DNA of 64,000 nt from positions 13,067,482-13,131,481 of the forward strand of contig NC_133770.1 in NCBI RefSeq assembly GCF_003597395.2. The letters are read 5' to 3'. Under the pieces are notes generated by a model that saw only the letters and a program-made list of their open reading frames with translations, ran no database searches and was not told where the DNA came from. Position 1 is the first letter of the stretch; each line of letters starts with the position of its first letter. Source of the DNA: Chelonoidis abingdonii. Lineage: Eukaryota > Chordata > Testudines > Testudinidae. Below, one piece after another: positions 1-12,075 of the stretch. The translations under genes were made by a program, and so were the position numbers.

Positions 1-1051
1 CTCAATTACGGTGAACTGCAAACAAAACGGGGCAGACAAACCCAAAAGCTGGTGGATATTCCAATACTTAGATTTACCAAGCCAGCACAGACCAGCTCCT
101 GTATTATCTCACTGGTTACTCAGAAGTCCAAACTATGCAGTTCCCTTAAAATGCCCAGCCTCAGGCCTCCATCCAGACACACATGTCAGATATGATGATG
201 ATTACTGAAAATCTTATCTCATTATATAAAAGAAAAGGTTCTTCCAACCCCAAAGGATCAGCTACACACCCAGGTCCAATTATAACTTAGATCTTGCCCA
301 ACATACATACTTATAGTCAATTTTCATTAACTAAACTAAAATTTATTAAAAAAGAAAAGAGAGAGAATGTTGGTTAAATGATCAATATACATACAGACTT
401 GAAATTCAATTCTTGAGGTTCAGGTACATAGCAGAGATCAGTTTGTAGTTGTTAAAAGTCCTTCTAGATATAGTCCGTAGGTTATAGTCCAATGTCCATA
501 TTCAGGTGACTCTAGTCAGTGACGGGGGATCTCAATCCTTGTGGTTTAAGATTTCCCCCTCTTGAAACCCAAAGCAGATCTGAGATAAAGAAGGATTGTG
601 TCCCAGGGTTTTTATACATTTCCCCCAGCCTTTTGGCTTGAGAAAACAATAGGCTTAACATTCCTTCTCCTAAACATCATGGCAATTAGCACAGGATAAT
701 TTATCCATTAAACAGCTCAGCTACAGGGTACCACAACCTTCAAAGAGACATATAGACAATAACACTATTTCACTCAAGTGTCTTCCTAAATGTTAATATT
801 CCTTTTTTGACCTTTGAGTCAAAGCTATAGCAATAGACAAGACTTGTTTGCTTACATCACAAGACCTGAGCAAACCACTACCCTTCTGTCTCTAACAATG
901 CAGACTTGCATCTCAAAACTCTACTTATTTACATATCTTCCTAAGCAGTCTCTAAAGTTTGGCCATGGGTCAGGTCAGTCTGTGAGTTAATTAAGTCTTT
1001 CTGGCCCTGTTACCTTTCAATGAGATATTATATTATACTCATAACGTCACA
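1..1051 (-). repeat. LTR of an endogenous retrovirus-like element, cut by window edge
   Basis: Read on the minus strand, the element begins TGTGACGTTATGAG at about 1051 and runs off the window start. A TATA box (TGTATAAAAACC, 608-619) is followed about 265 bases later by an AATAAA signal (342-347). That U3-R-U5 order is what an LTR should show. The 5' string is one I recognise from turtle LTRs. No retroviral protein is visible here; internal sequence, if any, would lie before base 1. Both the family and the full length are inference. Confidence 0.6.
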
Positions 1052-2365
1052 TTTACAACACTCCTGCTGATACGTCTTAGAACGATGTTTGCTTTTTTTG
1101 CAACAGTGGAGTGAAGCTGCAAAAGTCTCTGGTGGTTGGGATCTATTACTCTTAGTGACTTTGTTTAGTCATTGCTAAAATAAAGCTAGTCTAGCAGAAT
1201 GGGTTCTGGACTGGATGTTGTTGGGGATGTCTTCTACCTTCATGACTGGTGAGAAGAACAGAGAATATGGAAAATGAGCTATCCTGAAAAACAATCTGGC
1301 ATCTGTGGGCAATATAGGAGTGGAAAAGCATGAAGATCTAGACTGTCTCACTCTTCTCCTTACACACAGCAGGTTGTTTCTAAACACAATTGGTTGTTTT
1401 TTTGATGCTGGCGGTGCTTAGTTCCTCCTAAGGTCTACTAAGGTACCTTTGGATCAGTTTTGGGGTCTTCCTCAAAGTCTTGAGATATGTCCATCACTAT
1501 ATAGTATGAATGTGTTTTTAATACAGATGTAACTAAACTATAACATTTATTCATGTGGACTTCGCCATACAGATGACAACCGCATACAAATAAGGTGACA
1601 TTCTGAAACAGCACAGAGTGAAATGCATTTCATATGTTGAATGCTCAATAGGAAACAGTTCCAAATGCCAGGGCTAAGCATATTGCCCTTAGCTTACTGC
1701 AGGAGAGATGTGGGAGAGAAGAGACTGGAAATTTCCTGCATGAGTCACCACTGTAACCAGCCTTAATTTATTAAATCTCCTCCAGTTTCACAGAGCAGCA
1801 GAAGACAACTAAAACCTCCTAATGTCCAACCACCATGCATAATGGCCACTGCTTTGAAATTAGCATTTTCTGTTATAGCCCTTATGTCCTTCATTAGCAT
1901 ATCACAAGATTTCTTTGATGTTTTGCTTAATGACCTAGGTATACACTGTGTAAATGTTTGTTGTAAGTGAAAACAAATACAAGTACCACTCCACTAGTTC
2001 TCATTAAGTTTAAACATCTGAATACACACTCACTTTGATCTATATTAATACACCAGTGACTTGGCCTTGGGTTCTGACCAGAACTGGCACCCAGTTTGCC
2101 AGTGTCAAAACAATCATTTCAGCTGATGTGTTTTAATTTCTTGGCACTTGTCCTCAGGGTTTAGCTTTATACCCCCATCGTGATCCGACACAGGACTAAC
2201 AAGGGGGTATCAGAGGGCAAGACATTGTAAGCCAGCCCCATGCAGGGAGCTGCAATGTGGCATCAGGCCAAATCCTTTCATATAAAATGGCAGCCTGCCA
2301 GATGCCCTGCGAGCTTACAAGCCCTACCAAGGGTGTCATTTGCTGTGAAGCAAGGGGGAAGTCCT
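1052..2365. other. Unassigned DNA
   Basis: No gene, RNA or recognisable repeat is seen. The only open frames are short and resemble no known protein. Confidence 0.5.
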
Positions 2366-2394
2366 CCCCCCCCCCCCCCCGCCCCGCCCCGCCC
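2366..2394. repeat. Poly-C tract running into CCCCG repeats
   Basis: Fifteen C bases (2366-2380) are followed by GCCCCGCCCCGCCC. The complementary strand is a run of G tracts able to form a G-quadruplex. The exact C count is likely to be unstable or misread. Confidence 0.9.
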
Positions 2395-5300
2395 TTGGCT
2401 TGTACACAGCCCCAACTTTTCATAGGTTGATATGCTCCGCTTTGTGTCCTCCCTCCCTTATTTTTCAGGACACAGTATAATCACATATAGTATGACGGAT
2501 GGTGACATAACTTCCCCACACCCCCAAATATTTTGAAATGATGCCCCCTGGGCCATAAAAACAACAGGCCCAATAGGCACCTCTAGCCCATGCTGATTTC
2601 CTAATAAACACTCACTAACATGTAGGAATAAGGAGATTGCCTAGGGCTGGCAGCAAGGAAAGGAGGCAAAGGCCCCATGTCCCTGTGGGGCAGTCCTGTA
2701 GGAGGCTGCAGGACTATCCTTGCCCTTCGAGGTGTCGCCTGCCCGGCCTCCCTATGTGAAATAGCTCCCTCGAGCTCACTGGCGTACGGTTCAACTTAAA
2801 TTCCCCTCTGTGCTGGAGATCTGATCCCCAGCTGATACAGCCTCTGTATCACAGGCCTGGTCTATTCAACAGCCAAGGAGACTCCTGCAATTCCTGCTCC
2901 TTTAAGGATCCTCCAAGCTCCTGGCCCCTTAAAGGGCTGCAGGGGGCTGCTCCTGCTCTAGAGCCCCACCTCCATTTTGCCTGCACCATTTGACTCTGTC
3001 CTCTCGGACTTCTGTCCCCTGCCCTCTTAGCCTCCGCTCGGGCTGCCCTGTCCTCTAGCTGGTGCTGCCCTCCTCCCCGGGAGATTTGTGGTTCTTTATG
3101 CCTCCTGTGCCCCTCTTGCAGCTGTTCAGCTGCCTCAGCTCACAGGGTCACATTAGTTTGCTCCTTGGGTCTGTCTCAGCAAGGCCATGTGGCAGCACAG
3201 GTTGCTCCCTGCTAGATTGGTCTCATCCTCCCAGCTCTGCACTTGTCCAACTCACAGTCACTCCGCCCAGCTTTCAGGGCCTGCTCCTTCCACCCCAAAC
3301 TTCCCCACAGTGTCTCCATACCAGGTCCTCAGTTCCTGCCCTCTTGTTGCAATCAGGTCTCAAACTTCTGCCTTTGCAGCATCACTTTTGTTTCCCTACT
3401 TGCTATGGGTTGCACACAGTGCCCTCTGTGGCTAGACCCTGGCCGGTGTCTCTGCCCCACCAGTGGCCCTGCCCCCACCCAATGGGTCATCCTGAAATGT
3501 GAGGAAGAGCAGAACAAAGCAAGGGACATGCAGATTATTATGGCATTGTTCTAAATGGGACTGGAGCTGCCCACTGCAATGTGAGAGCTGCAAAGAAAGC
3601 ATATAGTCCCCTTTATCCCATGAGTGGGCTAAGCGTAGGAGGAACCCACTTTGGTGTGACACCCGGAGATCAGCAAGGCAGGCTGCTGGTGGCTGCTACC
3701 TGACAAGCACAGGCCTCTCTGCATGTAGCACTAGCTCCTACGTGTGCTCAGTAAACCAGTCTGTCTGCCTGCTCACTGCATCATTTATTGCTGACAAAAC
3801 AACCCCTTGGTGGGTGAAATGCAAAGAGAGAGAGAAGCAGAGATACAAATGCAGCTCCTAGGGGTATAGTTTCCTCCTGTGCAGCTCTCCACTCCTGGAG
3901 AGAAGAAAATGTTCCCTGCAATTATGGATACACCCAGAGGCTCAGCCAAGCAAGCTTAACACAGAATTAACAGCCAGGTGATTTCAAGCTGTCAGGACTC
4001 AAACAGGAAAGGCAGGGAGGATATTTTTTTTCCCTCCCAGTTCAATGAGTAGGTTGACACTGAGGCATCCTGCATAAGGTGTCACATGAAAGTCATTTAA
4101 CCCAAATGGTCTAAATACCCTCACTAAGATTATTTAAAAGGAAAAAATTCTTTGTAATCCAGCATTCTCAGTACAAATGAGACACAGCTGCAAAGTTTGC
4201 ATAAGATCAGAACTCCCCCAAGTCTTGGATATGGGGAATTTTAGTTTGGTCCAATATAGAATTACACACTACTCACATAGTTCAGATCTAGATCGGATCT
4301 GATTACAAAATGCCCCACGGTTCAACAGACTTCAGATGGGGAGTTTTGGGTCAGGCCCACCCCTAATTTTGAAAGAAGAATATTAACGCTGTTAATTGCA
4401 TCAGTTCCAGGAGTTATGCCAGCTCTAGAAAGCATCCAAGAAAGTGCCAAGCAGGATCTAGGACAAAAGCCAGACAGAAAAATTATAATGCTTATCTCTG
4501 CAATATTGACCACACAATGGTCACGTTAGGAACTGTCCAACTGCCATCAGCTTCAGATCACATGGGTTCATGGCATCTTTTGTTTTCATTTGTGTGAGCT
4601 GACCTTAATTTTGCTTTGTATTTTGCATGCAAAAGAACCCAAAAACTCAATGCAAAAATTCAACCCAAACTGCCAAGCTTGCCCTAGTTATTGGGAGAAA
4701 ACAAGGCAAAATCACTCATTTTCCACCCAAAACCATAAATCATCATAGCCTTGTTCAAAGCTCAGTCCAGGCTCATTGAAAGCTTTGTGAAATTCTGCAA
4801 AACATTCTGGAAACCTGGGTCAAGTTTCGAATTTGTCATTAAAACAGGCAGGTTTCACCTGGTTTCATTAACTAAGCTACACACAATAATCATAATGACG
4901 TATCATGAGTGTAGCTATGAAATCTCATTGCTTTTATTTTCAGCTACCAATTTTCCAATTCTAAGAACTCTGCTCGTGTGCATACATAGCAGATAATTTG
5001 TTCTCGGAGTTCCTAGAGCCCATCAGAAAGCACTGTGCAACCTCATAGAGACTTCAGTAAAGGAACAAGGAAGAACAAGATTCGTTTTCATTGTTATTTC
5101 CCTTAACTGAAAACAAAAGCTATTTGAGGCTAAACCTATATGGTTGGTTGTCGCAGTGTGTTGCCAACACTTGCCTTTTTCTTGAGTTTCATGATATTTG
5201 ATGAGGCTTTTTATAGGACCAGCTCTTGGAGTCAAGGCAAATAACTCTCCCACGTACGTTTATTATTTTAAAATCTTATGGTTTTTTTTGCCAATCTCAT

Positions 5301-5879
5301 CATTTTCGGAGGGGTGCGCTCGTGATTTTTGAATGCCAGGATCTGATGATGCTGTCTGTACCTGACAAATGAAACGTGGTGAACTTCCCTCATTGTGGCT
5401 TCTGAGCTCTATAAAAAACATTCATCTCACCAACTCTCTTCCTCTTCCCTTTAAATTCCTGTTCTTCTTCCTCCATTTCCTTTCTGAACCTCAGGGGGGA
5501 TCCTGGGATATGTAGTTCCATGCTTGGTCTCTGTAATAAAGTAGCCATAACAGCACTCATTTGAAGCAGAGGTCTGCAAAATGCAGATGTCAAACACCTT
5601 CCCCTAAGAAGAGGGAAAGGAATTGACAGAGGCCATGATACCATTTGAAAAGCCCTGATGTTCAGTTTAGGCCTGGCAGTGGAGCGTTAGCAATTCTCCA
5701 GCAGTGTTAGCTCAAGAAGCCACACAACCTTTATGAAAAAGCAGGGTATTTTTAGTATACTAAGTATACCTTATTCATATTGAAATACATTTAAATTATA
5801 GTAATTATGCCACCTTTTCATGAGGGATTTGAGGCTTGCTGGATTCTCACCTTTGGAGAAACTCATTTACAAACCAGAA
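2395..5879. other. Unassigned DNA with a GC-rich stretch
   Basis: About 2640-3500 is GC-rich, with CCTCC and CTGCC words and a 146-codon open frame (3062-3502) of low-complexity Pro/Ser/Leu composition that I do not regard as a gene. It may be a decayed LTR or other mobile element, but I cannot place it. The remainder shows no recognisable element. Confidence 0.4.
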
Positions 5880-6280
5880 TTGCAATTTCCATGTTTTATT
5901 GATGAGATGCTCTTGTACCATTAATATTTTATAAGTTAATAGAGGCCTCTGTTTCATATCGTGCCGCTCATACTCAAGTGGCAACAGCTCAGATCTCGCA
6001 CGACCTGAGAGTGCAGATTGGCGCTGATGGCCTAAGCCCTTTTGGAAGATTTTGTTTACATGCCCCTGGAATTGCGGGTTTGCACATTCAAATTAGGCCG
6101 GCGCCTTCCTCACATTGTTACATATTTAACTTTTGAATCATTGATATTTTCCTTGAAATGTTGCATTAAAGGTGAACAGCAAAGTGAAAGTTGACACTGA
6201 GTTCCGCCAGATTCCTCTGTTGAATAGCCTAGTAATTAGGCAGTGACAGGAAGCGTTCAACAGAAAACAGAGCTGCTTCA
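5880..6280. other. Possible conserved non-coding block
   Basis: The sequence is AT-rich and non-repetitive, with homeodomain-like core words (caaattag, gtaattag) and no open frame of note. It does not resemble the surrounding repeats. Conservation is only a guess without an alignment. Confidence 0.2.
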
Positions 6281-6420
6281 AAAATACCAAGGGTTTTTTT
6301 AAAAAGAAAAACCATTTTTTCTACCAAAATCCAAAAAAGTCACATTTTTTTATTTAAAAAACAGGAAAATTTTGAATGAAACAAATATTTCCCATAAAAA
6401 AAATTCCTGTTTTAAAACCC
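6280..6420. repeat. A/T-run repeat of the gaaaattttg type
   Basis: Alternating short A and T runs (ccattttttctacc, ggaaaattttgaatg) resemble stretches at 20885-21235, 40855-41030 and 44165-44350. It is probably a diverged interspersed repeat, family unknown. Confidence 0.4.
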
Positions 6421-6423
6421 CTG

Positions 6424-6760
6424 TGTTATGGGGTATACAAACCCTGCACTGGACCAGAAAGGGTTAAAGGACAGCACTGGTGCCAGGTAGCCATGCCCCT
6501 CCAGCTCTGCAGAGCATGGGCCTGCAGGAGAAGGGGTTGAAAAGGGAACAACCCAGCTCAGAATGGGGAGGCTGGAGAGGAGGACAGATCTACTCTGAAG
6601 GCTCCTGAGAAGGATGCCGGAGAAGCCTCCCTGTGGGAGTGAGGCTGTATGCTGAATCTGGTTGGGGTTCACAGTTTGACTGCCTTTTCTTTCTACCTTA
6701 TACTGGACTGGAAGCTGGGAGAGAACAGTAGACAGTAGGAAGTGACCCAAAGTCCATCCA
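6424..6760. repeat. Possible LTR fragment
   Basis: It begins tgttatggggtatac, close in form to the tgtgatggggtg start of the LTR-like element at 47626. No matching right end was found. The 112-codon minus-strand open frame inside (6412-6750) looks incidental. Confidence 0.35.
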
Positions 6761-8143
6761 GCCCTTCCCAGGAAGTTTTGGGGCCCCTCCTTGGGCAGAA
6801 CATCCCGTTCATTTGCTGGATCAGACAGCAGGCCCTGCTTCAGCCAACAAAGTATAGAAAGAGAGAATCTTTAAGAGGAAAAAAAAGAATACATGGGTGG
6901 TGGGAGGGAGGACAATATTAATTTAATGAAAGTAAATTTAAGAAAAACCAAGAGGCAATCAGATATCATAGTGACGATTGTGAGACAGATAGATTGATAG
7001 CTGTCATTCACGTAAGAATTAACCCTGTGTGGAGCCACATCAATGTCCTAAGCATCAAAGCAAAGGTTAGTTTGGTTAAATAATTGTAAGGATCACAACG
7101 ATTTGAAGAGGCGACAGCAAATTTTTAGCCAGATGGGAAGGAATGAGCATCCAAACTCATCGTTTGTTTTGTGGTCAGGGAAAGCAAAGATGATCAGCAA
7201 TGTTTAAATAGTGAGAGGATATAATGGCGCTGATTGAAAGGTGAACCACCAAGGGCTGGAATGAGTCCGACACAATGGGCTAAATGGGAGGCAATCTGAG
7301 CAGAAATAAATTTTAATTTGCCTTTGAGTGAAAGTCTCTTTAAAATTCTCCATGAATTTCTCCACTAGTTTTTCTGTGGTCATAAGATGCCCCAGAATCC
7401 ATCCTGCTGAAATTTGTGTTCTTATACTGAACCCATCACCATGATGCCATGGTGCTTTATAAAGGTAGGGCTCAGCTGTGGCTTTCCCACTTGCCGGGAG
7501 TAAGGGGCACTCTGACAGCAATGGCAATTGCCTGCAATATCTTTGGGACATCCCACTGTATTAAGTTTCGGTCATATTGTGAGCCAAGGACTGTTTGTAT
7601 TTCCATAGGGGAAAGTGACCACAGCCTTCCAGGAACTAAGACTAATGGCAGGTGATTAGGCAAATTCATTCATGCTGTACCGTCAGGAAATGCTCATATA
7701 CATTGGATCAAGCCGCATTCTCCAGCAGACAAAGAAAGGACTTGCCGATAATTAGCCTGAGTTTATTTCTTTCTCTTCTCCCTCTGCCCTATATATATGT
7801 ATATGCTGATTTCCATTAATACAAGCTGCATGGCCCATAAATTTCAATTGTGTAACCGACAGCTTGAGCCTGGACACAAAGCGCAGCTGTTTGAACTCGA
7901 CGGGTAACTGTTTCCAATGCTTAGCTGCACATCTGCCAGAGGAAGGAAATACTTTGTGTAACACTGGAAAAACAAAGCTGCCTAGATTTCCACCCCACCT
8001 CCTCCAGTCACAGGTGATGATGTTTGTCGTTCAGATGTTCGGGGCGAGAGGGGGTTAATTCGGGACATGAATAGCAATGTGGCCAGTGTTGCTGCTGCTC
8101 CTTCCCTCCAGCTGCTGGGCCAGCGCATTCAGGCACTGAAGTC
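6761..8143. other. Unassigned DNA
   Basis: No recognisable element. The part at about 7750-8060 is of mixed composition, not repeat-like, and could be a conserved non-coding block. Short open frames on both strands resemble nothing known. Confidence 0.4.
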
Positions 8144-8151
8144 AGTACAGG

Positions 8152-8692
8152 CAGAGGTGAAAGTAAGTCGGTATGCCCTGGTACGGCATACCAGCAAAAG
8201 ACGGTGCACCATACCAAGGCGAATCAGCTTCCCCGTCAGGAATTTAAAGGGTCTGGGACTCCCAGCAGAGGCTGGAGCCCCGGGCCCTTTAAATAGCCAC
8301 TGGAGCCCCGCTGCCACTACCCCAAAGCTACTGCAGCAGAACCCCAGGCCCTTTAAAGCTCCGCCAGAGGCCTGGGCCCCCTCCGATGGTGATTTAAAGG
8401 GCCTGGGGCTCCACTGCACTAGCAGCAGCTGAAGCCCTGGACCCTTTAAATCACCCCTGGGGCTCCCAGCTGCCTCTGCAGCTGGTAGCTCCAGAGGTGA
8501 TTTAAAGGGCCTGGGGCTCTCAGCTGTTGCTACCACAGCCCCAGCTCTGGGCCCTTTAAATCCTGATTTAAGTGCCTGGGGATTTAAAGACCACGCCTCT
8601 TCTGGTAGAGGCCACGCCTCCTCCAGTTGAGGCCCTCCCCTTCCTAAGGACTCCGGAGTACCAGTAAGTCCTTTACGTTACTTTCATCCCTG
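8152..8692. mobile_element. Non-autonomous hAT element with alternating TTTAAA boxes
   Basis: The 8-bp direct repeat agtacagg flanks the element at 8144-8151 and 8693-8700. The ends are imperfect inverted repeats: CAGAGGTGAAAGTAA on the left, and CAGGGATGAAAGTAAC read inward from the right. An 8-bp duplication with CAG ends is the hAT signature. The interior holds at least seven boxes of ggccctttaaa or its complement in changing orientation. The 121- and 135-codon open frames inside come from this repeat structure and are not genes. Confidence 0.85.
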
Positions 8693-9000
8693 AGTACAGG
8701 GTAGGGAAGTGTTCCTCTGAGTATGCCTGGTTCATCAAGTATCAGCCCACTGCCTAATTAAAAACTTGATGAGCAGCCACCATCACTGAGTCTACATCTG
8801 GCCAGGCCAGTAGCTCTGAGTTAGAGCATATAAGACACAGGGCTGATATTATGTATAGCAAGCAACGTGCGTTCCCATGCTGGGCCACGTTGTACCCTTG
8901 GATGCTTGCTGTGGTAATGGGTACCTAGAGAGGAGGCATGAGGCTCCCACTCACGTCCTATGTGGTCCTTGGGGTAGAATCTAACCTAGTACTTAAAGCA

Positions 9001-9123
9001 TAGGGTGACCAGACAGCAAATGTGAAAAATTGGGATGAGGGTGGGAGGTAATAGGAGCCTATACAAGAAAAACATCCAAAAATCAGGACTGTCTCTATAA
9101 AATCAGGACATCTGGTAACCTTA
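9001..9123. mobile_element. hAT MITE, GGGTGACCAGA family
   Basis: The 8-bp repeat ttaaagca flanks it at 8993-9000 and 9124-9131. The ends, tagggtgaccaga and tctggtaacctta, are inverted repeats. The interior (gtaataggagcctatac, then aaaatcaggactgtc) recurs at 27623, 45228 and 54115. Confidence 0.85.
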
Positions 9124-9131
9124 TTAAAGCA

Positions 9132-11285
9132 TCACCGAGGAGGTGGCCAGATAAGGGTTAAAAAAGGTAGGTCATGTTCTGGATGTCCCAACTCTTCAGG
9201 GTGAGCCTTACCACAGAGGGAAATGCTACCCAGGGATGTGCTCCAGAGGGGTGTCTCTTTTTTCAACCTTAGCTTCAGTTTCCTCCCCAGCCAGCAGCTC
9301 CTCCTCTTTGGGGATCCTGGAGGCGAGATGGGAGGGATGCAATCCACCCCATTTTTGTGGCAGCAGCAGGGCCCCTGGCCAGATCTCCACGGGCCCCAAT
9401 TCACCGAGCTTGAACTTTCACACTCTCCAGCACTGTGCGCCTCAGACGCATTGCCTGCCCCAAAGCACATGAGATGGACATCAGTATTCAGCCACTGTTA
9501 GAGCCCAGCAGATCAGTGAAGGCTGTCTTCAGTGTGTGAGCTGCACATATACCTCCAAGAGCAGAATCTGGCTCTTGGCAAAGAAAACGGAGTCCTGTTC
9601 TAAAGTGAGGCAGAGAAGGAAGGGGGTGGGGGTGGGGGTGGGGGATGCTTTCCCCCCGTTTCACTGGCCTGAGTTTGAACAAATGCTAAAACTCAAAGTG
9701 AAACTTCCAAGTTTTCCATGGCTCTGGGCCTGAACCATGCAAACCTGTTGGAGTGTAACGTGATTTCTACCCCAGTCAGAGCTGATTCTCTCCAGGGCCT
9801 CAGCTGAACCTGCCCTGAAGTGTGACACAGCTTTCAGCCCCTGTAAAACCTACTGTGAAATGCAGTGGATGATGCTGATTTGGTCCTTCCTATGGGCCTC
9901 GTGGGAGACCTGACCAAGCCACTGCTTTTTCTCATGCCAGGCTCTGGGCCCCAGAGGGGGAGATTTCATCAGAAATAGCTGAAACTGTTCATCTGTTTCT
10001 TCCCAGCTGAGAGGAGATTTCTGATCTAGGTTAAAAAAACAAAACCTCTTTTACCAAATCTGCCCAAAGGCGACTGCTAACAACATGTTCTTGTAACTGG
10101 TTAACCAAAGGTGAAGAGCAATTCAGCCCATCCGAGCACATATTTGCACTTCATAATTGTGCACCTTGTGACCTCCCAAAGCGTGAATAGGCCTTTTACT
10201 TCCCTCTGTATTACTAATAAGCTTCATGTTGATTTTCCCCCTCACAGTAATTGTCATCGGGTCTAGAACCTTGTTCCCAATGGGCCTGATTTGCAGAATG
10301 AAACTGCTCTCTATTTTGTGGGCCTAATTTTGCACCCACTCTTGATTGCACCCACAGTGTTAGCAACTGCAAAACTAAGCACTTCATTTCTGGTTTTGGT
10401 TCAGAAACATAATCCTTCTCGACGGGATACATCTACACGTTGGGTCGGATCCAGTTTGGCAGTTCCCACATGGCTGACATTTTACAAGAACAGTTGGTCT
10501 CCTGAGCTTTCCATCGCACAGGGCCAGCCGTTGCCAAAGAAAGTCTGTGTGGCCAGATTTTCAAATGAGTTCAGCACCCAACTGCTCCCATTCCTGTTCT
10601 CAGTTGAAACTCCTAGATACTGAGCACTGCTTAAACTCTGACCGTTCACGTCAGCTCCCACAAGGGCACTGAGTTCTTTTGAAAAGCTGGCTCCAGCTCT
10701 GACAGCTGAACATGCTGGCTTTAGGGGCGGAAATCTGACCGGGTCACCCTGTAATCGGTGCCGTATGATCAGAAGCCAACGTCTCACCTGGAATCAGCCT
10801 CAAATCCACGCTCTGAACTCTAGTCTGAATTCAGTCTGAATCTACAGCCAAGCACTCTCTCTCCACCCCATCACCGCTTCCAGGGAACACAGATGGCATG
10901 TGGGATAGTCCCTTATTGTAGCAACTGGGCAATTAAATTTGTTGTGTTTGGTCTCCTCTTCGCTCTCAGCAAAAATGAGTTTACTTTCAACAGTGCAGGG
11001 TTGTATAATACATTTACAAGGGCTCCCCTGCCTGTCTCTTTCAGATGCTGAGCAGGGCTCAGAAAGACACGGGGGGGAAGGAGTGGAACTATTTTAATGT
11101 GCTGACAGGTCTCATAGCCCACATGGCAAATTATATATGTGTCTGTTTGTATCCTAGAATAAAAATACACAAACAAAACCCTTTCTTTGACACAAAATCC
11201 TCAATTTAAGCACGTGGCTGATGTAACCACCCATTCAATCTATTTAGACATCGCTGTGTCTGACCAATTGATCACTGATCACTTG
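9132..11285. other. Unassigned DNA
   Basis: Apart from the G tract at 9622-9644, no element is recognised. The block at about 10010-10260 is non-repetitive and AT-leaning and could be conserved non-coding DNA. Open frames of 60-112 codons occur on both strands but resemble no known family. Confidence 0.4.
9622..9644 (+). other. Predicted G-quadruplex
   Basis: Four runs of five G are separated by single T loops (GGGGGTGGGGGTGGGGG, then TGGGGG). One-base loops and five-G tracts are the most stable class of intramolecular quadruplex. No neighbouring gene gives it an obvious role. Confidence 0.85.
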
Positions 11286-11405
11286 ATCATTACCTGTTAT
11301 GTTCACATCCTCTGGGGCACCTGGCATTGGCCACTGTTTGCAGACAGGATACTGGGCTGGATGGACCTTTGGTTTGACCCAGTAGGGCCATTCTTATGTT
11401 CTTAA
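11286..11405 (+). mobile_element. CR1 LINE 3' end
   Basis: The sequence contains ctgggctggatggacctttg and ends gggccattcttatgttctta. This is the characteristic 3' end of one amniote CR1 type; the same text occurs inverted at 35641. Only the 3' untranslated end is present, the usual result of 5' truncation. Confidence 0.8.
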
Positions 11406-11449
11406 TTCTCAAGTACTTAGGCATCAACTGTGAGAGAAAGAAATATTAT

Positions 11450-11575
11450 TATCCTTATTATTGAAGAGGGGGAACTGAGGCACAAAGACTATTCAACATG
11501 CCTAAGGTCAAGAGACTATAGCGGGGCAGGAACTGAAACCAGCTTACCCAAGTCCTACGTTAGCGAATTAACCCC
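11450..11575 (-). repeat. MIR-type SINE fragment
   Basis: The strings gggggaactgaggcacaaag and cctaaggtcaagagac match the reverse complement of the MIR core (cctcagttcccc, gaccttaggc). The copy is diverged. Confidence 0.6.
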
Positions 11576-11599
11576 CAAAGCACCTTCCTGTGGGTAGCC

Positions 11600-11700
11600 T
11601 GTACCCGTTTGTAGTGTCTAGACTGCAAGCTCACTGGAGCAGGGACTGTCTCTTGCAACATGCTTGAAAAGAGCTGAGCACAATGAGTCCCTGATCTTGA
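11600..11700 (+). repeat. L2/L3-type 3' tail
   Basis: The words gactgcaagctcactggagc and agggactgtctcttg match the common 3' tail of ancient L2/L3-type elements or SINEs that share it. Related tails occur at 14720, 46300 and 57110. Confidence 0.5.
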
Positions 11701-11714
11701 ATGGGGTCACTAAC

Positions 11715-12075
11715 TTGCTACCCCCCTGTAACGGGGGGAATTAGAGGCTGGTAGGACGGGGTTAACTCTCCACCGTTGGCTAAAAGGCCACAGTGGTCTG
11801 CCATAAGATTGAAAGGGCAGCAGACCCAGGCAAGCGGTAAGGCTGTAATTAATATCTCCTCACCCCAGCGCAATATGCGAGGGACGTGCTGGGAACAGTG
11901 GGCTGAGTCTGGCCCCGGCGGGGGATATTCCACAACTGAAAGGAGAACTAGGGCCCATCTTCTGCTCCTCCGCTTCCCCACTGGACCTTGGCTGCAGGGA
12001 GCCCCACTTCAGACCTGTGCTTTGAACCTGGCTATCGGAAGCCCGGTGGTATTGCTGCTTGACTCTTAAAGGGCC
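11715..12075. repeat. Possible LTR fragment
   Basis: It begins tgtaacggggggaattag, an LTR-like start, and continues GC-rich to about 12075. No paired end or target duplication was found, so this is tentative. Confidence 0.25.

Noticed and set aside
8067..8536. 121- and 135-codon open frames on opposite strands
   Set aside because: Both are products of the repeated ggccctttaaa boxes in a hAT element.
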